Shown here: positions 6,937 through 11,659 of the stretch, in pieces
Layout of the letters: each line of letters opens with the position of its first letter
How positions within the stretch are numbered: the first letter of the stretch is position 1
DNA from: Lentisphaeria bacterium
GTDB taxonomy: Bacteria; Verrucomicrobiota; Lentisphaeria; Oligosphaerales; Oligosphaeraceae
NCBI GenBank assembly: GCA_024405235.1
Contig: JAKSPA010000027.1
Span: 1 to 11,659 of the forward strand
Reading direction: 5' to 3'
Length of the DNA stretch: 11,659 bases
Notes under the pieces: model-generated
The model's input: only the letters and a program-made list of their open reading frames with translations
What the model was told of the DNA's origin: nothing
The model's database searches: none
Translations under genes and position numbers: made by a program

Positions 6937-7569
6937 ATGAATCCAAAGACAAGACAGATTCTTCTTGTGGCGATAATGGTAGTCGTCACGCTTCTCGCCC
7001 TCAAGCAGTATCTTCCGATGATACAGCTTCCGACAGCCAAAAGGGTGCAGGAAAAAAGGAATGAACTGAAATCCCTTCAGGGCGATTTGAAGGTCGCCAA
7101 GAAGACATACCAAATGCAGCTTGAGGAAATTCAGGCGATGCAGGGCCTTGCCGAACCCTTCTGGACTCCGCTGAACGCGGCTGCGAAGGTCGACCAGGAA
7201 ATTTCCAGCGAATTCAACCGCATCACGAGAATGGCTCAACTGACCACTGCGGCAGGCAGCCAGAAAGTCGATATCGGTCGTGAAAAGAATGGTTCATGCC
7301 TTCAGGAAGTCACGCTTTCAGTCGATTTCAAAAATGTCTCGATGAAGGATCTCACGCGATTCTTCACGCAAATGCGCGCAAATCCCAACGGAAAGAAATT
7401 CCGCTGGGAATACTGCAAGGTCTCTCCCGACAATCCAAGGACACCAAACGCTGTCAACATGAGCGCGCGTTTCAAGATTCTTGTTCTCAACAGCGATGCC
7501 ATGAACTTCCTTGGCCTGAGAAACGCTCCTGCACTCCCAACGAACGCACCGACCTCCAGAAAGAAGTAG
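6937..7569 (+). CDS. GspM/PilO-like inner-membrane platform protein
   Basis: A 210-residue bitopic protein. A short basic N-terminus is followed by one membrane span (about residues 7-24, ILLVAIMVVVTLLALKQY), a coiled coil (about 34-68, rich in K/E/L/Q), then a periplasmic alpha/beta region (about 85-190) whose strand-helix-strand pattern (LQEVTLSVDFKNVSMKDLTRF...VNMSARFKILVL) matches the ferredoxin-like domain of PilO and GspM. These proteins pair with the PilN/GspL periplasmic domain. The assignment rests mainly on architecture and on the position between GspL-like and GspC-like genes; sequence conservation in this family is low. The last 20 residues are Pro/Ala/Asn/Ser-rich and probably flexible. 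The start is secured by a strong Shine-Dalgarno. The next gene begins 35 nt downstream without any visible SD. Confidence 0.68.
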   Translation: MNPKTRQILLVAIMVVVTLLALKQYLPMIQLPTAKRVQEKRNELKSLQGDLKVAKKTYQMQLEEIQAMQGLAEPFWTPLNAAAKVDQEISSEFNRITRMAQLTTAAGSQKVDIGREKNGSCLQEVTLSVDFKNVSMKDLTRFFTQMRANPNGKKFRWEYCKVSPDNPRTPNAVNMSARFKILVLNSDAMNFLGLRNAPALPTNAPTSRKK

Positions 7570-7604
7570 TACGGCACCGATTTAAAACTTTTCCATAAAC
7601 AGCC

Positions 7605-8720
7605 ATGTCTGGTATCGCCTGGATAATCCTAAACGCGGCCCTCGCCCTCGCCGCAGTCGTCGGCACAGTGAAAGTCGCAAAAACTCCGCCGCCGAAACCT
7701 TTTACGCAATCGCAGTTGGATGGAAATGCCGACAAGCAGGAAAAGGATTCCGACACGACAAAAACGCAGCAGAAAAACACAACTGCTGTCCAGACCGCCA
7801 AGCGCCATCCCGACGAATTGCCGAAGAACGCGTCGCTTGACGATCTCTGGAAACAAACGCTTTTCCTGCCGGCACGCGCAGAAGCCGCTCCCGGCGACGT
7901 CGATGCGGAAGCAGCGGCACAGGCCGCGGCACTCGCAGGACAGAATTTCGAATTTGAACTCGTCGGCATAGCACAGATTTCGCCTGCAGACCAACCGCCA
8001 ATGCCAGTCGCCCTTCTGCGCAGCAAAGAAGCAGGCGGACAACGCAGGCGCCCAACGCCGCAACGCAGAGGCGGTCCTGCTCAACCGCAGAGAGGCGGCG
8101 CACCTCAGCAGCAGGAAGCTGAACAGGAAAAGAAACAGCCACAGAAATTGATTTTCAGAGAAGGCGATCCTCTCAACAACACGGGTTATCTTCTCAAAGC
8201 CATCTTCCCAGAACAGAAGATGGTTGAAGTCTCCAGAGGAAGCGAGACTATAAAACTATACATCAACTATGCGGGTGCCGAAGCCAATCAGCGACGCGAG
8301 GCAATTGTAAAGTCGGTTGCAGACAAAAAGGAAGCAGCAAGACAGGAAGAGGCACGCCAGCAGTCCATTCGCGATCGCCAAAACAATCAGAGATGGAACA
8401 ATCAGAATCCAGGCGCACCGCCACCGCCTCCCGGAATGAACAACCGTGGGCAGCAAAACAACGGCAACCAAGGCAACAACCGTAGCCAGCAAATCCGCAA
8501 TCAAGTCGAACAGAACGCGCGGGGACGCGGCAACTGGCAGGGTGGCCAGGGCGGTCGTGGAAACTTGCAGGGCGGTCAAGGCAACCAGGGCGGTCGTGGA
8601 AACTGGCAGGGCAACCAGGGCAACCAGGGCGGTCGTGGAAACTGGCAGGGCGGCCAGGGCAACCAGGGCGGTCGTGGAAACTGGCAGAACAGGCAGGCAC
8701 CTCAACCCAATAATCGCTAA
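7605..8720 (+). CDS. GspC/PilP-like protein with long R/G/N/Q-rich disordered tail
   Basis: A 371-residue bitopic inner-membrane protein. A membrane span occupies about residues 3-24 (GIAWIILNAALALAAVVGTVKV), followed by a Pro/Gln/Lys linker (25-78). The segment 78-225 looks like a GspC homology region/PilP beta domain: LWKQTLFLP, then FELVGIAQISP...PVALLRS, later FREGDPLNNTGYLLKAIFPEQKMVEVSRG and TIKLYINY. In GspC this domain binds the secretin N0 domain and links inner and outer membranes. It is interrupted by a basic R/Q/G/P insertion (about 142-178, QRRRPTPQRRGGPAQPQRGG). From about 230 the protein is a charged helix, a PPPPP stretch (273-277), and a G/N/Q/R tail with 13-residue repeats (307-361). 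No PDZ domain is present, unlike some GspC proteins. Classical GspC is about 270-300 aa, so the insertion and tail account for the extra length. Position directly before the secretin supports the call. Confidence 0.7.
   Translation: MSGIAWIILNAALALAAVVGTVKVAKTPPPKPFTQSQLDGNADKQEKDSDTTKTQQKNTTAVQTAKRHPDELPKNASLDDLWKQTLFLPARAEAAPGDVDAEAAAQAAALAGQNFEFELVGIAQISPADQPPMPVALLRSKEAGGQRRRPTPQRRGGPAQPQRGGAPQQQEAEQEKKQPQKLIFREGDPLNNTGYLLKAIFPEQKMVEVSRGSETIKLYINYAGAEANQRREAIVKSVADKKEAARQEEARQQSIRDRQNNQRWNNQNPGAPPPPPGMNNRGQQNNGNQGNNRSQQIRNQVEQNARGRGNWQGGQGGRGNLQGGQGNQGGRGNWQGNQGNQGGRGNWQGGQGNQGGRGNWQNRQAPQPNNR
8523..8687 (+). repeat. Coding tandem repeat, 39-bp unit, in the GspC-like gene
   Basis: The unit encodes GRGNWQGGQGNQG. 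Full 39-bp units lie at 8553-8591, 8592-8630 and 8631-8669, flanked by a shortened 30-bp first unit (8523-8552) and a partial last one (8670-8687). Codons are nearly identical between units (GGTCGTGGAAACTGGCAG recurs), which points to recent in-frame tandem duplication. Differences are W to L in unit 2 and G to N in unit 3. Confidence 0.93.
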
Positions 8721-8774
8721 ATAGGCACATGCGGCGCCGAACTGCACATACGCCAACCAAAACAATTTCCAATT

Positions 8775-11102
8775 ATGACAAAACCTCTTAGCAAAACGAC
8801 AATGATGTCAAAACACACAAACGCAATTCTGCAAATCATCGCTGCTGGCGCAATACTGCTGCTCGCATCGTGCGCACATCAGCGTGGTCCTCAGAGAAAG
8901 ACGCTTCTTGCTTCTGAAGATCCAAAACCACTGCCCTTCGCACAAAACACGATATCGCATGTCGCGGCCACTCTTGAAACCACGCCTATTCATGTGGAAG
9001 ACGACCAGACAACAGAACAGAAGCAGGTCGAAAGAGATATTGAATTGCCAGCGAGAACATCCAACAAGGAAGACGCGGAATCACTCAACACTCCCTATCC
9101 CGACAATCTTATCAAAAGCCTTCCCGATCCGAACACGGAAGTCAAAGTCGTTCTTGCCTTCAACGCAGCGGATCTTTCTGAAGTCGTGGCTTCATTCGCA
9201 AGTCCCGAACTGCTGAATTTCAGCTATCTGATTGATCCCGCTGTAAAAGGCGCTGTCACGCTTTCTGTTGACACAAGCATGACAGCCGAGCAGGCTTGGG
9301 CGACATTCGAACACATACTCTGGCTCTCAGGAGCGTACGCCTCCATGAACGCGGGCTTCATCCACATCCTGCCCTTCGAGAAGATGCCGCAGGAACGAAA
9401 GCTCTTCGCGCCGGAAGCGCAGCCTAACGTCGTCGTCGATTTCGCGCCAATACGCTACAAGAAAAGCGCCGACATCGCCAATCTCATCAAGCCGTTCATG
9501 ACAGAGGGAGCGACCGCCACGGATCTAGCTGATTCCAACACGCTTGTCATAGTCGAAGCTCCAGCGAACATCGAAAAACTGCGCGAACTCATCGACAGAT
9601 TGGATAACCGCGGCGAACGCGAATGGCCATGCAGCACCTTCCAGTGCCATGAAGTCGATGCCGCCACAGTTGCCGAAGATCTCAATCTCCTTCTGCCCGT
9701 CATCGGATTCCCTGTCGCCACTGCGGCCGGCACTTCAGGAGGCGCCATTAAAGTGGTCGCCCTGCCGCGCGTCGGCTGCATCGTGGTTTCGGCCGCACTG
9801 CCAGAAGTCGTCGAAGAGGTCGGCAAGTGGGTGACGGCGCTCGATCGCAGCGATCTCATGGCCAAGGAAGAAATATATTTCTATAATGTCACGCGTACGA
9901 CAGTGTCTCGACTCGCCGACGCGCTCGGAACTTTCTTCAACACCGAAATCGTCATCAGTTCCACAAATTCCACCAACTCGTCGCGTTCGACATCACGAAA
10001 TTCTTCGGCGAACAGCATGAACTCCTCTTCGTCGAACAATAACAACAACAATTCCAGAAACACGACGTCAACTAGAACAAACAACAGCCGAAATTCCAAC
10101 AACAACCAGAACACAGTCGATTCGCAACTCGCGATGTCCGTATTCGAAACGCCTGTGACCGTCTTCGCCGATGAAGAAAGCAACCGTCTGACAATCAAAA
10201 CCACACCGCGAACATGGAATCTCATCAAGGCATTCCTGGAACGCCACGACGTCGCCTCCAGACAGGTCGCTATCAAAGCCATCATCGCCGATGTCAGTCT
10301 GGATAAGTCAACCGAATTCGGCGTGACATACGCAGCTCAGAAACTGGCCAGCCATGGCGCATGGAACACTTCCGGAGTATGGGCAGGCGCAGGCGCAGCA
10401 ACAAATCTCGGAGGTGCCGACGAAGCCATCATCGATGCATTGAACGCATGGAATTCAACCGGACTGGGACTGATCTTCCAGAAGGCGAAGGACCCCCTTG
10501 GCATTGTCACCGCAGTGGCAGGCGAAGGACGCACAAAAATCCTCTCCGAACCACAACTGGTCGTCGTCTCCGGACAGCAGGGAAAATTGCAGGCAGGTGA
10601 ACAGATCGCCGTGCCGACTCAGTCTACTAGCTACACAAGTTCCAGTGGCAACACTTCCACTAACTATGAATACAAGGACATCGGTGTCATCATGACCGTG
10701 ACTCCTAATATCACCGCCGGCAACGAAGTCCGTCTCGAAATCGAGCAGGAGGTCACTGCCGTCGCCTCCAGTTCCACAAACACCAACGGCACCGCCGCAC
10801 CGAATTTCACAAAGAAGGATGTCTCTACCGTCATGACTGTCAAGGACAACTCCACGATTCTTATGGGCGGAATGATCCGAAACAACGAGATCATCACAAA
10901 GAGCGGAATTCCGTTCCTGCGCGACATTCCTTATCTCGGATTGCTCTTCGGACACGACCAGCGCCAGAACGTCCGCTCTGAACTGCTCATCCTCATCACC
11001 GTCAACGTCATCGACAATGAGAATTTCCAGGACGAGCTCATCAGACGCTACAAGGAATCTCTGGAAGAAATCGCCAAACACCAGGACGACGAGCGCTATT
11101 AA
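8775..11102 (+). CDS. gspD: Type II secretion secretin, lipoprotein (GspD family)
   Basis: A 775-residue outer-membrane channel subunit. The N-terminus is a lipoprotein signal: basic residues, a hydrophobic core and the lipobox LAS-C with Cys33 followed by Ala, not Asp, consistent with outer-membrane sorting. A linker (34 to about 120) leads to N0 (about 122-205; FNAADLSEVVASF...LIDPAVKGAVTLSVD), N1 (about 218-280), N2 (about 284-358) and N3 (about 363-495), the last interrupted by an Asn/Ser tract (395-447). The secretin domain (about 496-748) contains KILSEPQLVVVSGQQGKLQAGEQI, YKDIGVIMTVTPNI, and the terminal signature SGIPFLRDIPYLGLLFG...ELLILITVNVI. Three NHN domains and no AMIN domain favour GspD over PilQ. 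There is no long C-terminal S-domain for a pilotin. ATGs at 8802 and 8805 give a more usual signal length and are possible starts; none has a clear SD. GspE begins 3 nt after the stop. Confidence 0.93.
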   Translation: MTKPLSKTTMMSKHTNAILQIIAAGAILLLASCAHQRGPQRKTLLASEDPKPLPFAQNTISHVAATLETTPIHVEDDQTTEQKQVERDIELPARTSNKEDAESLNTPYPDNLIKSLPDPNTEVKVVLAFNAADLSEVVASFASPELLNFSYLIDPAVKGAVTLSVDTSMTAEQAWATFEHILWLSGAYASMNAGFIHILPFEKMPQERKLFAPEAQPNVVVDFAPIRYKKSADIANLIKPFMTEGATATDLADSNTLVIVEAPANIEKLRELIDRLDNRGEREWPCSTFQCHEVDAATVAEDLNLLLPVIGFPVATAAGTSGGAIKVVALPRVGCIVVSAALPEVVEEVGKWVTALDRSDLMAKEEIYFYNVTRTTVSRLADALGTFFNTEIVISSTNSTNSSRSTSRNSSANSMNSSSSNNNNNNSRNTTSTRTNNSRNSNNNQNTVDSQLAMSVFETPVTVFADEESNRLTIKTTPRTWNLIKAFLERHDVASRQVAIKAIIADVSLDKSTEFGVTYAAQKLASHGAWNTSGVWAGAGAATNLGGADEAIIDALNAWNSTGLGLIFQKAKDPLGIVTAVAGEGRTKILSEPQLVVVSGQQGKLQAGEQIAVPTQSTSYTSSSGNTSTNYEYKDIGVIMTVTPNITAGNEVRLEIEQEVTAVASSSTNTNGTAAPNFTKKDVSTVMTVKDNSTILMGGMIRNNEIITKSGIPFLRDIPYLGLLFGHDQRQNVRSELLILITVNVIDNENFQDELIRRYKESLEEIAKHQDDERY
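9957..10115 (+). other. Asn/Ser/Thr/Arg low-complexity tract within the secretin N3 domain
   Basis: This segment encodes 53 residues (395-447) composed almost only of Asn, Ser, Thr and Arg, including a run of six Asn. It breaks the N3 domain between the first strand-helix unit (YFYNVTRTTVSRLADAL) and the strand VTVFADEESNRLTIKTT. N3 loops of secretins vary in length, but this composition is extreme. The DNA uses mixed AAC/AAT and several Ser codons, so it is not a simple microsatellite. Confidence 0.9.
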
Positions 11103-11105
11103 CCC

Positions 11106-11659
11106 ATGGCTGACACAACACCCATCTCTTTTCCGCAGGGAAAGCCGCTGGCAGACAAGATCCGCGCACTCGTCGCCAGCCATTTGAAGGCAACTGATCC
11201 AGACACGATACTGGCCGGCACACAGGCTCTGGATCAGCAACTGGTGGATTCGGGCAAACTGGACGACATCGCCTTGCTGAAGATCTATGCGGAGGCGACT
11301 GAAATTCCCGCTCTCGACGAACAGGAATCCAGAGACATACCATTCTGCCCAGACGTCACATACGACTTCCTGAACTCCGAACTCTGCCTCCCGCTGATGT
11401 GGAACGCGGACAAGGCGGTTCTCGCAATCGCCGCGCCATACAACGCAGGACGAATCGCCCAGACATGGCGAAATCTCTACGAAATAGACGTCGAATTCAC
11501 GCTGACGAGACGCTCCTACATCGACAGGTTCCTTGCCTCCGTCTACGACAGGCCGGAAGACGCTCTTGCTGGACTTGACGGAGATTCCGAACAAGCCCTC
11601 CGCGATTTGGCAAAGGAGGCGCCTATCGTCCGTCTTGTCAACGACATATACACACGAGC
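11106..11659 (+). CDS. gspE: GspE/PilB-type secretion ATPase, N-terminal part (cut by window end)
   Basis: The open frame from ATG 11106 runs off the window after 184 codons. The visible part is the N-terminal regulatory region of type II secretion/type IV pilus assembly ATPases (T2SSE_N/MshEN-like): helical bundles with LADKIRALVASHLK, QQLVDSGKLDDIALLKIYAE and IPALDEQE, then a beta-rich segment (LCLPLMWNADKAVLAIAAP). It ends in the family-typical linker EAPIVRLVNDIYTR (171-184), which in GspE precedes the A(S/T)DIH motif of the first catalytic subdomain. The Walker A, Asp-box and Walker B motifs lie beyond the window, so catalytic integrity is unverified. The hexameric ATPase would drive pseudopilus assembly and dock on the GspL-like protein. 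The start is 3 nt after the secretin stop, with no Shine-Dalgarno; coupling to upstream translation is likely. Confidence 0.88.
   Translation, partial: MADTTPISFPQGKPLADKIRALVASHLKATDPDTILAGTQALDQQLVDSGKLDDIALLKIYAEATEIPALDEQESRDIPFCPDVTYDFLNSELCLPLMWNADKAVLAIAAPYNAGRIAQTWRNLYEIDVEFTLTRRSYIDRFLASVYDRPEDALAGLDGDSEQALRDLAKEAPIVRLVNDIYTR

Noticed and set aside
8523..8687. CRISPR-like array
   Set aside because: Units are contiguous 39-bp in-frame coding repeats with no unique spacers between them, and no cas genes are nearby.
8446..8724. 92-codon plus-strand frame with repeated RAVVETGRATRAT-like peptide
   Set aside because: It is the +1-shifted reading of the 39-bp repeat in the GspC-like gene; because the unit is divisible by three, all frames remain open. 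The homology region upstream fixes the other frame as real.
8721..8774. Separate promoter before the secretin gene
   Set aside because: The 54-bp gap has no paired -35/-10 matches, only A-rich sequence; cotranscription with the GspC-like gene is simpler.
10455..11594. 379-codon minus-strand open frame across the secretin 3' end and the GspE start
   Set aside because: Both plus-strand genes it overlaps are unmistakable family members; the reverse product is Val/Cys/Asp-rich with no motif, typical of the antisense of RNY-biased coding DNA.

Overview
The window reads as one continuous piece of bacterial chromosome with no mobile element, tRNA or rRNA visible. It carries eleven genes, the last cut by the window edge. 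A Gram-negative (diderm) cell is certain from the content: a secretin, inner-membrane assembly-platform proteins of a type II secretion/type IV pilus machine, a periplasmic tail-specific protease and Lgt. Most genes lack a clear Shine-Dalgarno sequence, and the secretion operon has unusual, N/Q/G-rich partners. This would fit the PVC group (Verrucomicrobiota, Kiritimatiellota, Lentisphaerota), but that is a low-confidence inference; the sequence alone does not name the organism.

Region 1 (1-85) is two copies of a 42-43 bp tandem repeat with internal inverted repeats, abutting the end of the protease gene. Region 2 (89-2785, minus strand) is a probable two-gene unit: a DUF721/DciA-like protein followed by a Prc-type carboxy-terminal processing protease. 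Region 3 (2910-5375, plus strand) is a tightly packed housekeeping operon: a YggS/PLPBP-type PLP-binding protein, prolipoprotein diacylglyceryl transferase (lgt) and an RluD-type 23S rRNA pseudouridine synthase, with a 4-nt gap and then a 4-nt ATGA overlap. The region between the minus and plus units (2786-2909) must hold the divergent start signals. Region 4 (5470 to the end, plus strand) is an envelope secretion operon. Its order is GspL-like (PilM+PilN fused), GspM/PilO-like, GspC/PilP-like, a GspD-type secretin lipoprotein, and the start of a GspE-type ATPase. The order L-M-C-D-E resembles pilMNOPQ synteny more than the textbook gspC-to-M order, while the fused L and the N0-N1-N2-N3 secretin are type II secretion traits.

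The genes fit together functionally. Lgt makes the thioether lipid modification that the secretin's LASC lipobox requires. The GspL/M/C-like proteins would form the inner-membrane platform, the GspC homology region would contact the secretin N0 domain, and the ATPase would bind the cytoplasmic half of the GspL-like protein. The most unusual part is a set of low-complexity segments in these periplasmic partners: an R/G/N/Q tandem repeat tail and an R/Q/G insertion in the GspC-like protein, a 53-residue Asn/Ser tract inside the secretin N3 domain, and a long charged, acidic tail on the GspL-like protein.
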